A stretch of 21,462 nt of DNA from a virus. The notes under the pieces were generated by a model. The model was not told where the DNA came from. It worked only from the letters and a program-made list of their open reading frames with translations, and searched no databases. The translations under genes and the position numbers were made by a program. Below, in pieces: positions 1 to 8,700 of this stretch. Every line of letters starts with the position of its first letter. The stretch's first letter is position 1. The stretch lies in IMG/VR virus record IMGVR_UViG_3300013128_000048, positions 1-21,462 of that record; one strand, 5' to 3'.

Positions 1-941
1 ACGAATACACGCATTGCACCGTTCAATGTACCAACAAACTTAGTGTTAGTTGGTGCTTCGAATGTGCCTTCAGTTGTTCTTGCGAATGCTGAAGTTGTTG
101 CTGACTGTAGAACAGTCAATGATGCTGGACTTACAACTGCCCAGTTACCTGCACCGCGACGAGTGCGCTGTGCAATCAAGTTTGCAACACGATTGATTAG
201 AACAGCTAGAGCAGCGTGTTCGTCACCAACGTATGTAGCAGTACCTGATACTGTTGCTTGGTTGTATGTGAATTCTGTTGCAGCTAGAGTTGCTAGTGAC
301 AACAAGATTTCCTGATCGATTTCAGCAGTGATTTCTTGGGCAAGTGCTGCCATGATTTCTGCTTCAACGTCAATACCATGTTGTGACTGCGCATCTTGTG
401 CAGCTTCGAACGTCCAACGTGCTTGCAACTTACGTGATTTGGCTTCAACAGCCTGACGTAAGATTTGTACGCTGATTAACTTACCACCGTTACCTTCTAA
501 TGCAGCAGTATCATTTGCACTGTAATAGCTTGATGTTGTTGCATTTTGTGGTGAACGTGAATATGCCTGAGCAATTTTGAATGGGCTCAATGCTTCTTCA
601 CCAGCAGTTACAGATGTCTGTGCTGCTGAGTTGTCAGTCAATGACTGAGCGTAGCGTACACGTAATGTGTGGATCTGACCAACTGGACCAGTCATTGGCT
701 GAACGCCGACTAGCTCGTTAGCGATAACAGTTGGCATAACACGACGGATTACTGGAAGAATAACGCGATTTAATGTTGCGATATTACCAGCAGTAGTTGT
801 GCCTGCTGAAGATTCAGCTAGCAACTGCTTGCGAGTGTTTTCTAATACAACACCCATTGTTGAACGGCGAGTTCCTTTCAAGCCTTCTAGTAGGGCTTCC
901 TTGGTCTCGTCCCAACGGCTTTCTAAGAGTACTTTTGACAT
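1..941 (-). CDS. 23: Major capsid protein gp23 (N-terminal part, runs off the window)
   Basis: T4 gp23-type major head protein that forms the hexamers of the capsid shell. About 313 codons are visible and the C-terminus lies beyond the left edge. After a short N-terminal region the sequence has the gp23 core with a stretch reading VGVQPMTGPVGQIHTLRVRY in the place of the T4 segment GVQPMNSPTGQVF. Residues 1-43 look like a cleavable propeptide: several (L/I/V)xE sites occur, the best being LAE43 before SSAG, matching the (I/L)xE rule of the gp21 protease. I chose ATG at 941 because AGGAG lies 9 nt upstream; ATG at 947 (adding Met-Lys) is only 3 nt from it. It follows the scaffold gene gp22 by 24 nt, in the T4 order 20-67-21-22-23. 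Recognition is from the family pattern, not from a search. Confidence 0.93.
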   Translation of the reverse strand, partial: MSKVLLESRWDETKEALLEGLKGTRRSTMGVVLENTRKQLLAESSAGTTTAGNIATLNRVILPVIRRVMPTVIANELVGVQPMTGPVGQIHTLRVRYAQSLTDNSAAQTSVTAGEEALSPFKIAQAYSRSPQNATTSSYYSANDTAALEGNGGKLISVQILRQAVEAKSRKLQARWTFEAAQDAQSQHGIDVEAEIMAALAQEITAEIDQEILLSLATLAATEFTYNQATVSGTATYVGDEHAALAVLINRVANLIAQRTRRGAGNWAVVSPASLTVLQSATTSAFARTTEGTFEAPTNTKFVGTLNGAMRVF

Positions 942-965
942 TTTCATTATCTCCTAATATATGTC

Positions 966-2072
966 TTACTTAAGCCCTGCCAGACGCTTGATATCAATGA
1001 CATTATCTCTGTCACTTGTGTCAACTTCATTTTTGGCAGTTTCTTTATCACCAGTCACTTCTTTAATAACACTTTCTGTCAAGGCTGTTTTAGCGCCAGT
1101 CTTTTCAGATGTTGTGTTTAGAACTGCTGGTAAATATTTGTCGAAAGCTGACTTCAGTTTTGGTGTCTGAACGCTTTCTAGTAAGCTTCTCATTACTTCA
1201 GATTTCTCTTTGTTTAGAGGCGCTAGAAGTTCTCCTAGTGTCTTTTCACGCTGAGTTGATTCCTTGATAATGCGAACCTCACGATCCTTTGATTCTACTA
1301 GCTTTTCAGCTTCTTCAGCTTTTGCTGTAGCTTCAGCTAGTGCCTTTTCTTTGGCTTCGATTGCTGTCATTAGCTTGCGAGCTTCTGCCTTATCATTTAG
1401 ATAAGTTACAGAGTATTCGCTAGCGAATGCTTCAAACAACTTGCGTCCAAAGTTATTTTCACGGGCTGATTTGATGTCTTCTTTAAGTTGTGATAGCTCA
1501 CCTTTTAAATGACCTGTCACAGCAATATTGATGCGTTTGGCGCTTTCACTAACAAACTTGTTCTTGAGTGCCTCCAACTGCTTCTTTCCTTCTGTGACTA
1601 GCTTGACGCGGGCTTCTACAACTGCCTTCTTGTCCTGTGAGAACTCTTTGATTTCACGGGCAAGTGCGTGTACAATGAACTTTTCAAGCTTTTGCTGATT
1701 TTCCATTTGTACTTTACGGTCGTTGCGTAGTTCACGGATTTCTTCGGCTAACTTCTTAACCATGAAATCATTGAACTTGGCTGCGCTTTCTTGTAGCTTT
1801 ACCTTGGCTGCTACACGATCCTCATTGATTGCTTTCTTTTCTTCGTGAAATTCTGCAATCTCTTCGGACAAGCTTTCTGTAATCATCTTGTCTAGGGCTT
1901 CAACCATCACACTACGATCATGCTCGTATTTTTGTGCATACTCTTCGCGGAGTTCTGCACGTACTTGTTCCTTAGCTTCATTCAATTTAGTTTCCCAAGC
2001 TTCGTTAAGAGACTTGGAAACATCTTCATTGATTAAACCAGAATCAAGTAATGGTTTGATAGCATCTAACAT
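966..2072 (-). CDS. 22: Prohead core scaffolding protein gp22
   Basis: Scaffold protein of the prohead core, around which the gp23 shell assembles and which gp21 then degrades. The product (368 aa from this start, longer than T4 gp22 at about 270) is almost wholly charged alpha-helix with long predicted coiled coils, roughly residues 25-300, rich in Glu, Lys, Ala and Leu with few Pro or Gly. It begins with a short hydrophobic helix (MLDAIKPLLDSGLI). Many LxE/IxE tripeptides are possible gp21 cut sites. Two ATGs are possible: 2078 has the AGGGG ribosome site only 2 nt away, whereas 2072 has it 8 nt away, so 2072 is preferred. The gene lies between gp21 (stop 8 nt before 2078) and gp23. The assignment rests on gene order and composition, because scaffold sequences diverge quickly. 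Confidence 0.85.
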   Translation of the reverse strand: MLDAIKPLLDSGLINEDVSKSLNEAWETKLNEAKEQVRAELREEYAQKYEHDRSVMVEALDKMITESLSEEIAEFHEEKKAINEDRVAAKVKLQESAAKFNDFMVKKLAEEIRELRNDRKVQMENQQKLEKFIVHALAREIKEFSQDKKAVVEARVKLVTEGKKQLEALKNKFVSESAKRINIAVTGHLKGELSQLKEDIKSARENNFGRKLFEAFASEYSVTYLNDKAEARKLMTAIEAKEKALAEATAKAEEAEKLVESKDREVRIIKESTQREKTLGELLAPLNKEKSEVMRSLLESVQTPKLKSAFDKYLPAVLNTTSEKTGAKTALTESVIKEVTGDKETAKNEVDTSDRDNVIDIKRLAGLK

Positions 2073-2086
2073 GCTCATATCCCCTA

Positions 2087-2728
2087 TTATTTTATTTTAA
2101 GTTCCTTGATGAGGCGTTTTACTTCCTCACCCAAGTAACTTTGTACCTTCTTGTCGCCCCTTACATCCCTAGCGATATCTAAAACTTTATGACCATGCTT
2201 CATATTCATGAGGCTTTCGTATATTGCTTTAGGATATGCGTTAGGTGCGCTTGGTTGTGCGACGATATCAACAGTGATTATTTCGAAATCACTTACCTTG
2301 CCGTCCATGTCGTTTACATTACCTGATCCACGACTTGAAACGCCTAGTTTTACACCACTCTCCAACATAGTCTTTACAAGTTGACCCATTGGAGTTGGTA
2401 AAATCTTTAGTTTACCGAAACCGTTTGCGCCATCCATCCACATACTTGTGATCATATGGCTGACGCGGTCTAGGTTGATTTTTAAATCATCTGGATGATC
2501 GACTTCACCCAATACGCTGTAACCCTCTTGTATTTGATTATTGAGAGTGCCTACAGCAGTTTCTATTTCGGAAACGGGGTAAACACGCTCGTTCGCATTC
2601 TTTACCCCGCCCTGAATGAAGATGCCCTTCATGTAGAGGGTCTTCAGATCGTTTCCCTGTTCTGCAACAGACTCAACGACCATATTTGCTCTATCAAAAG
2701 TTAAATGTTCCTTGAGATACAAAGCCAT
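2087..2728 (-). CDS. 21: Prohead core maturation protease gp21
   Basis: Serine protease of the T4 prohead core (HK97-protease-like fold). It cleaves scaffold, core and capsid propeptides during head maturation and then itself. The 213 aa match the T4 length (about 212). Visible hallmarks are YMKGIFIQ near residues 32-39, the catalytic His in GEVDHP (His78), and the catalytic Ser in GVSSRG (Ser131 or 132), followed by a beta-rich stretch ending IVAQPSAPNAYP, equivalent to the T4 segment with PSAPDAW. The C-terminus is basic and helical. The start has GGAG 4 nt upstream. It is packed between the gp67-like core protein (19 nt gap) and gp22 (8-14 nt gap), giving the T4 core gene order. Confidence 0.93.
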   Translation of the reverse strand: MALYLKEHLTFDRANMVVESVAEQGNDLKTLYMKGIFIQGGVKNANERVYPVSEIETAVGTLNNQIQEGYSVLGEVDHPDDLKINLDRVSHMITSMWMDGANGFGKLKILPTPMGQLVKTMLESGVKLGVSSRGSGNVNDMDGKVSDFEIITVDIVAQPSAPNAYPKAIYESLMNMKHGHKVLDIARDVRGDKKVQSYLGEEVKRLIKELKIK

Positions 2729-2747
2729 TGTCTCCAGTTACTTTAAC

Positions 2748-3596
2748 TTACTTGGCTACCGGACTCTTAGTGCCTGATGAACCATCCTTTGTTACGGGTT
2801 TTGGTGCAGCACTTAGATCGACCTTAGCCTTTCCGCCTGGGACGTTCTTGAACTTACCAGCTCCTGGTAAATCTTTCTCGCCCTTTGTATATGCATTGCT
2901 TGGAGCTTTAGGACCGTTTGGTACAGTCTCTGAGCTACCTGCGAACTTCACAGGCTTGCTGTCCATACCTGCTTTGCCTGAGTTCTGTGGTACTGGGCTC
3001 TTTTTCTGTGCGCCGTCATCACCGTGACTTGGAGCTGCTACTTTTTGAAGCTGTGTTGCTTCCATAACTGCATCCATTTCTTCTTCGCCACCTTCGTCTC
3101 CCATGCCTGCGTCATCACTGCCGCCCATGATTGATTCAAACTCAGCCATTAATTCGTCTAGCTTATCTTCGATTTGAACTACGCGGTCTTCTAGATCACC
3201 TTCATGCTCTTCGCCGTCATGTGCTGCTTCTAGATCACCTGTTAAATCGTCACCTGCTTCTTCAGCTTCGTCATCAAACTCAATGTCTGCTTCATCATCT
3301 TCGGTCATGCCACCGGCTTCTTCTGAGTTAATTTCGTCAAGTAGGTCGCCTACTTGTCCGCCCATTCCTTCGTCCGTGTCATCCATTGATTCTTCTAAAG
3401 AATCTTCTTCTGAGTCTGCAGATTCTTCTACAGCCTCTTCTTCATCATCTTTAGCTTCCATCATCTCTTCATCCATGATTGACTCATAGATTTCGCGTGA
3501 CTTTTCTACTACGATTTCGTGGAATAGTTCGCGGGCTTTATCTTCGTTCTCATTGATTATAAGCTCAATGAGTTGCTCAAACTTTTTGTTTTCCAT
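2748..3596 (-). CDS. 67: Prohead core protein, gp67-like, extended
   Basis: Likely core protein of the prohead, needed in T4 for correct head shape. T4 gp67 is only about 80 aa: a short helical N-terminus followed by an acidic tail. Here residues 1-45 (MENKKFEQLIELI...ARELFHEIVVEKSREIYESI) resemble that N-terminus. Residues 46-180 are extremely Glu/Asp-rich with a short coiled coil near 135-157 (EDRVVQIEDKLDELMAEF). Residues 185-282 switch to a Lys, Pro, Gly and Ser-rich basic tail not expected from T4 gp67. Start 3596 is chosen because AGGAG lies 8 nt upstream; the open frame extends to 3662 but crosses the inter-gene hairpin. It sits between the portal-side small gene and gp21, as gp67/gp68 do in T4. 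It could equally be named gp68-like. Confidence 0.72.
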   Translation of the reverse strand: MENKKFEQLIELIINENEDKARELFHEIVVEKSREIYESIMDEEMMEAKDDEEEAVEESADSEEDSLEESMDDTDEGMGGQVGDLLDEINSEEAGGMTEDDEADIEFDDEAEEAGDDLTGDLEAAHDGEEHEGDLEDRVVQIEDKLDELMAEFESIMGGSDDAGMGDEGGEEEMDAVMEATQLQKVAAPSHGDDGAQKKSPVPQNSGKAGMDSKPVKFAGSSETVPNGPKAPSNAYTKGEKDLPGAGKFKNVPGGKAKVDLSAAPKPVTKDGSSGTKSPVAK

Positions 3597-3631
3597 TATA
3601 AATCTCCTGGTTAGAAATGGCTTTGTAGAAA

Positions 3632-3639
3632 TATTTAGT
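3632..3639 (-). promoter_or_regulatory. Possible late promoter for the gp67-like gene
   Basis: The minus strand reads ACTAAATA, six of eight matches to the T4 late octamer TATAAATA. It lies 35 nt upstream of the ATG at 3596 and just after the intergenic hairpin, leaving a leader of about 30 nt with AGGAG. The match is weaker than the other octamers in this window, so it is a tentative call. Confidence 0.35.
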
Positions 3640-3641
3640 GC

Positions 3642-3678
3642 GCACTTATTAAAAGCACTCAATAAGTGCTATTTTTTT
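3642..3678. terminator. Hairpin terminator between the 76-aa gene and the gp67-like gene
   Basis: GCACTTATT (3642-3650) pairs with AATAAGTGC (3661-3669), a 9-bp stem with a 10-nt loop. On the plus strand it is followed by TATTTTTTT. An alternative 6-bp stem uses AGCACT (3654-3659) with AGTGCT (3665-3670), so the same right arm has two possible partners. On the minus strand, the direction of these genes, the 6-bp form is followed by TTTT. It lies after the stop of the small gene (3705) and before the next start (3596). It could terminate or attenuate read-through into the gp67-like gene. Confidence 0.55.
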
Positions 3679-3704
3679 ACGTTTTTAATGATTTATTGTC
3701 GATT

Positions 3705-3935
3705 TTACAGACTTGGAGTCTGTTGCTGCTGATTTGCTGCGCTGTATTGATCTCTTATTTTAGATAGATATTGTTTCTTTTCATAGTTTCTAACATCTAA
3801 CATACGTCTTAGTTTACGTATTTGTTTAAGCGTAAGCTTAGTTTTTCTGCTAGTTCGCCATACAGGTTTGCTATTATCAGAGTTTGTATCCTGATAGCCT
3901 GCTACAGGTGGGTCAAACATTTCTAACAGTTTCAT
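3705..3935 (-). CDS. Small basic protein between portal and core genes
   Basis: A 76-aa protein of unknown function, strongly basic, with Lys/Arg concentrated in residues 26-62 (SRKTKLTLKQIRKLRRMLDV then NYEKKQYLSKIRDQY) and a Gln-rich tail. No signal peptide or membrane segment is seen. It lies directly after gp20 (stop at 3949) in a head-assembly operon, where T4 has small core genes, so a role as a core or portal-associated protein is a fair inference; opposite charge to its very acidic neighbour would suit binding to it. I recall similar small proteins after gp20 in environmental T4-like phages, but cannot confirm that here. There is no Shine-Dalgarno sequence; a late-promoter-like octamer ends 5 nt before the ATG. 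Confidence 0.78.
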   Translation of the reverse strand: MKLLEMFDPPVAGYQDTNSDNSKPVWRTSRKTKLTLKQIRKLRRMLDVRNYEKKQYLSKIRDQYSAANQQQQTPSL

Positions 3936-3940
3936 AATGT

Positions 3941-3948
3941 TATTTATC
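3941..3948 (-). promoter_or_regulatory. Late-promoter-like octamer at the start of the 76-aa gene
   Basis: The minus strand reads GATAAATA beginning just after the gp20 stop codon and ending 5 nt before the ATG at 3935. In T4 late promoters transcription starts about 6 nt after the octamer, which here would be the A of the ATG, giving a leaderless message. It may be coincidental, given AT-rich gene junctions. Confidence 0.4.
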
Positions 3949-5739
3949 TTAAGCTGGCGGACTGCCGGGTGTTGCCGGGCCCGGAGCTGGCATGCCTTGC
4001 CCGGGTCCTGCTACTGGACCTGCTACACTATCCGGGGCTAACGGTTCGCCTTCAGGCGGAGTTTCTAGGTTGTCGCTAGTCTGTTCATCACTTTCAATAT
4101 CGCTAGTAGATACACCTATGCTACGTAAGTCAGTGCCTTTAGGATCTTCTACTTCCGCCTTGTCATTCTCTTCACGCCATAGTTTTTCGTTTTTAGCTAT
4201 TTCTTCTTCAGTTAATCCTAAAAATCTTTCTAGTGCAAAGCGTTTGCTTATATAGGGCAACTGTTCCATAGATGTAAATGTCTGCACTCTAGCAGTGTCT
4301 AGCTCACTTTGACGATAAGCAGCAAAATTTTGAGGCGGATTAAACTCTGTTGTGAATAATCCTGCATCAATATTAAATCCTCTCCAACGCAAGAAAAGCT
4401 TAAACTCTTCATCTAGTTTTTGAGAGATATAGTTTTGCAATCTTTCGCAATATTGATTGAAGCGATATTCTTGTATCAATGCTGTACCAACGCGACCATC
4501 GCTTAATGGTCTGTCGCTGTCATCAGGACCAGTTGGTAAGTATGAACTTGGTACACGTAATCCACGTGCTAATCTATTGTTGAAATAACGTAGATCGTCG
4601 ATCTCGCCTAGATTTTGTCCACCTGGCATAACTTCTACTGATGATCCGCGACCGTCTGCGGTGACTGGAAAGAAGTAATCTTCATTCATTGACAGTGGAT
4701 TATATGTAGCGTCAACTATTGATGCTCCACCATAAACACTAGGAATTCTACGTTGGTGTATCTCGTTTTTGATACGTTCTACGAATGCCATAGCCATATG
4801 ACTTGGCATGTTCCCAACGTCTATTTTAAACAATCTACGTTCTGGTGCACGTTGTACACGATAGATTAAAACTGCATCTTCTAATAGTTCTTTTTGTTTG
4901 TAAACTTTAAAGATGTTTTCTAATATTGATTGACCAAAAGGCCAAAAACGATCTAGTCCTTCTGTTAAACTTAAATGTACTATATGTTTCGCGTCAATAG
5001 CACTTTCACTTTGGCCTAATGTGAATCTGCTACCGGACGTATTATATGGCATTGCTGGAACTGTATATGGTGTATTAGTTCCACCGCCTGTACCACCTAA
5101 TCCTGTTGCTGGATTAGCGGCAAAATCTGTGTTAGTTTTTTGTGCAACTGATAAATTTTGTAGATTAATGTTTAAATCTTTTAGTACGTACTGTTCTGGT
5201 TTCTTGCCTTCGCTTTCATTGACGATGACTTTGATAACCTTAACCATGTCCACCCAATATAACTTAAAGTTTTCTGGATCACGCACAAATACTTGATCAC
5301 CGTATTTGATGACATTACGGAATATTTTGAATATTCTTACATCAAACTCATTGAGTTTACACCATTGCTGTAGCTGTGTCTTAAGCAACTGCACTTCATG
5401 ATGTGTAGGTTCTTCTTTAAAATTAAGGCTGAATGGTGTTTGATTATGTTCGTTTTTCTGCGTGCTGAACTCAGATATAATATCTAAGCAAGCATTGATT
5501 TCAGCATCAACATCCATCATTTCGTATTGATTATAACGTTCGATACGATTAGGATGCCCTGTATAGACTTCTGGAAGTCTACTCATGTAGTTACGATAGC
5601 CAAACTGATCATTGTTCCAGCCACCAGTTTGGCTGCCATTTTGACCCGGACTTCCGTTCCAAGCTCCGTTATTGCTGTTGGCACCGGATATCGGGCTGGT
5701 AAAACCAGACTTGTTTAAAAACTTTCTTTTATATGGCAT
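3949..5739 (-). CDS. 20: Portal vertex protein gp20
   Basis: Dodecameric portal of the head, through which DNA is packaged and which starts prohead assembly. The product is 596 aa against about 524 in T4. After a low-complexity Asn/Gly-rich N-terminus (residues 10-45) comes the gp20 core: SRLPEVYTGHPNRIERYNQY, then MMDVDAEINACLDIISEFST around 75-95, FKIFRNVIKYGDQVFV around 140-155, a central stem region with VYKQKELLEDAVLIYRVQRA, and YFFPVTADGRGSSVEVMPGG near 360-380. The last 40 residues are Pro/Gly/Ala-rich and probably disordered. It follows the tape-measure-like gene by 13 nt and has no Shine-Dalgarno sequence; a late-promoter-like octamer sits just before the start. The head-gene order downstream supports the call. 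Confidence 0.94.
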   Translation of the reverse strand: MPYKRKFLNKSGFTSPISGANSNNGAWNGSPGQNGSQTGGWNNDQFGYRNYMSRLPEVYTGHPNRIERYNQYEMMDVDAEINACLDIISEFSTQKNEHNQTPFSLNFKEEPTHHEVQLLKTQLQQWCKLNEFDVRIFKIFRNVIKYGDQVFVRDPENFKLYWVDMVKVIKVIVNESEGKKPEQYVLKDLNINLQNLSVAQKTNTDFAANPATGLGGTGGGTNTPYTVPAMPYNTSGSRFTLGQSESAIDAKHIVHLSLTEGLDRFWPFGQSILENIFKVYKQKELLEDAVLIYRVQRAPERRLFKIDVGNMPSHMAMAFVERIKNEIHQRRIPSVYGGASIVDATYNPLSMNEDYFFPVTADGRGSSVEVMPGGQNLGEIDDLRYFNNRLARGLRVPSSYLPTGPDDSDRPLSDGRVGTALIQEYRFNQYCERLQNYISQKLDEEFKLFLRWRGFNIDAGLFTTEFNPPQNFAAYRQSELDTARVQTFTSMEQLPYISKRFALERFLGLTEEEIAKNEKLWREENDKAEVEDPKGTDLRSIGVSTSDIESDEQTSDNLETPPEGEPLAPDSVAGPVAGPGQGMPAPGPATPGSPPA

Positions 5740-5744
5740 TATTA

Positions 5745-5752
5745 TATTTATG
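5745..5752 (-). promoter_or_regulatory. Late-promoter-like octamer at the start of gp20
   Basis: The minus strand reads CATAAATA between the tape-measure stop and the gp20 ATG, ending 5 nt before the ATG. As at the next gene, the expected start of a late transcript would be the A of the ATG. gp20 lacks a ribosome-binding site, so either translation is coupled to the upstream gene or a leaderless late message is made. Confidence 0.4.
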
Positions 5753-8700
5753 TTATGCTAGCGCAGTTTTGTATATTTTCTTATTGATGTCGTTACCGGC
5801 TCCTAGCTTGTCTATCATCTCATCCAACTTTTCTTGCATCATAGACATCATATCTGCATTTAATGCTACTAAATCTTGTACCGATTTGTTAAGAGCAGGG
5901 CTATCTACCGTCTGTGTAGTTGTTATAGTTGCTGCAGTTTGAATAGGCTGAGTCTCTGGAGTTTTTGCCATTTTTTCTAGTAAACTATTTGTTGCTAGTG
6001 GAACTATAGCTTCTCTTCCATGCAGCAATGCAGGGTAACCTGATTTAGGACCAGATGCTATACCTCCCATAGACCCTTCTATAATCTTGCCTGGTTTAAA
6101 CCCTTCTACACGATTTATGGCACTGAGCATAGATTCGCGTTGAGACCCACTTAATTCTTTTAATAGTGTCTGGCTATTTGCACCTGTAGCTTCCATGATC
6201 TGACGAATATACATGTTAGTATCGTTTTCATGGGGAGGAGCATATTTGCTTATTGCCTGAGCTATGCTTAGATCAATATAACGGTTACCAAATATTAGAT
6301 CGCGTTTAGCTTCCATTCCATCTTCAAGAGTTGGAAATACTGCAAATCTTCCATCAGTACCTACTGCATCTTTACTTTTTGCATATCTACCAAACTCAAG
6401 ATTGCCTGGGTTATTATTTCTCCAGTTTCTAACGCCTTCACGTTTTTGTACAGATCCGTCTTCTGTTTGCACGGTAGTGAAGCCCGGTCCTGCATCTACT
6501 ACTTTTGCTATAGGTTTTTCAGCACCCGGTTTTCCTTGAGCAAAATCAGGTATTGAAACTCCCGATTCGGCAGAGCTTCCACCGGGTTCTGTGCCGGATG
6601 CACTCATTCCTCTAGTAGTCGGCGCAGCACTTGCTAGATTTGGTTCTGCAGTAGCAGCGGGGGTAGCTGTAGATGGTGCTGCTCCCGGTCCCGTCTGTGC
6701 GCTTGTACCAGAAGGTTCTTTGCTCTGTGTATCCCCGCTAGATACCACTGCTCTATTAGCTAATCTTCGCAAATCAATCATAGCTACAGCGAGATTATTT
6801 TTAAAATCATTTGCCATAGTCTCAGCGGGACTGCGAATATCACCTTCTCCGGTTAGATCACCTACCATCTCTTCTAATCCAAAATTAATCTCATCAAAGT
6901 TTTTGTCTAGGGTAGTTACATTTCTAGAGAATATATCTAATGAGGTTGATAAGTTTCTAAAATTGGTTGATAATCTAGATGATTCGTCTGATAACTTCTC
7001 ATCTTTATCTTGTTTCAAAGCATCTGCAGGTTTTATATCTTCTTGTTTTTCTTCTAGTTTAGTATCAAGTGTTCGACCTATCAATCCACCTGCCATTATT
7101 CCTAATGGTCCACCCAATATACCTAATGCCATTCCACTTATTGTGTTTTTATTTCTTTCAAACCATGATTTTTGTTTTTGATCTTCTGCATTAGGTGTTT
7201 CTATTTGTTGGATAGAATCTGCTGCTTTAGTAGTGTAACCTTGATCTTTCCTTAAAGTATCAAAAAGTTCTTTTCTAGTTTCTAATGACGCTCTATCAAA
7301 GTAGCTGCTAGTCAGTATATTTTCTGGGTTCATACCCATTGACTTGTATATACGTGCTGCTTTTTCTATCTCGTTTGAAGTAAGCTCATCAAACTTATAT
7401 TCAGGAGTTTCAGCAGGTTTTACAGTAGGTACCGCATCTTTTATTGTTGTTGTCCCCGCCGGAGTTACCACACCTGATGCTACGTCTTGTTGAAGTCTTA
7501 ACTCTGCTATTGTTTTGGCTTTTGCTCTTGCTCTAGCGTCATCAAAACCTGATTTTTCCATCTCTTCATTGATATATTTTTGAAGTTGTTCAGGATAATC
7601 GTTAGCATTGAATCCTTGTAATGCAGCCGTAGTTTGCGATGCTGCCGCTACAGGTAATGCTGTTTCAAGTGCAGGAGCAATGCTCGGCACCACCGGCTGT
7701 GCTTGTTGTCCGGAATCTACTCCAAGTTCAGAAGCAACGTTTGGCAGCACCGGCTGTGCTTGTTGTCCGGAATCTACTGCTTGATTTAATACTGTTCCTG
7801 ATGCTTGAACATTTTTCAATCTTTCATTAAATGCTTTAAGGGCTGCTGTCTGATCTTTTTGTTCTGTCGCTAATCTTTGAGCATCTCTAAGGTCAGCAAG
7901 TGTAGGTGGAGGACCAGCAGGTGTAGCTTCTGCGGTCAGTGCTACCTCTTTATCTTCCGCTAGTTTTTCTTCGTCATCTCTACGTGCTACCCAACCACCT
8001 ATAAATCCACCTAACTTGCTTCCAATAGTGCCGCCTATTGCTGCGCCTAATGGACCAGCTAGCATTCCTAACGCACCACCAATCACACCGCCTACTGCTT
8101 CACCGCCACCAGTGTATTTTGCTTCTTCTTTGGCTTGTTCACCTTGAACTTTAGTCATGGTGCCTTCGGCAACTGCTTGGTCTGCTGCCTTAGAACCATC
8201 CATAGCAGTCATTATCCCGCTGCCTACTGACACTACCCCTGCCGCTAATCCACCAAATTTGGCAAGTGTTGTTCCACCCTTGACTAAACTACCTAGCTTA
8301 CCTAATCCGCCTCTTCCTGAAGCTCCATCGATTACATCACCTGCAACGCTTGCCGTAGACATACGTGTTAATGCTGCAGTTGCAGCATATGCAGCCATTG
8401 CTAATGCGCCTGCTGCTGCAGCAGCAAATCCAAAACCCATTTGTAATGGGTTCAATGTTTGTACTATGTTGTCTATGCCTTTTTGTAGTACGATTTCTGC
8501 CTCAGTCATCGTAGCTCTAACGTCTTTTATACCGTCAAGACCTTCTTTTTTACCTGCTGCGATTTCTGCTGCTGTTCTCTGGCGTATGTCTTTCTCGTCT
8601 CGCTCGCCCATTCTTGCGCGGGCGAGCAATGTCTCAGTAGTTACGCCCATTATTTTTCCTGTCTGTTCAGACAGTGCTAGAGAGAAGCCCATTTGTTCTT

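Noticed and set aside
3597-3662. Upstream start extending the gp67-like protein by 22 residues
   Set aside because: It would translate through the intergenic hairpin; the ATG at 3596 has AGGAG at good distance and starts with a gp67-like N-terminus.
6591-7181. 196-codon plus-strand frame
   Set aside because: Fully antisense to the tape-measure-like gene, whose own frame is continuous and has recognisable domains.
7691-7778. Direct repeats as a CRISPR or recombination site
   Set aside because: Only two copies, in frame within a coding linker, with 57-bp period; simple tandem duplication explains it.
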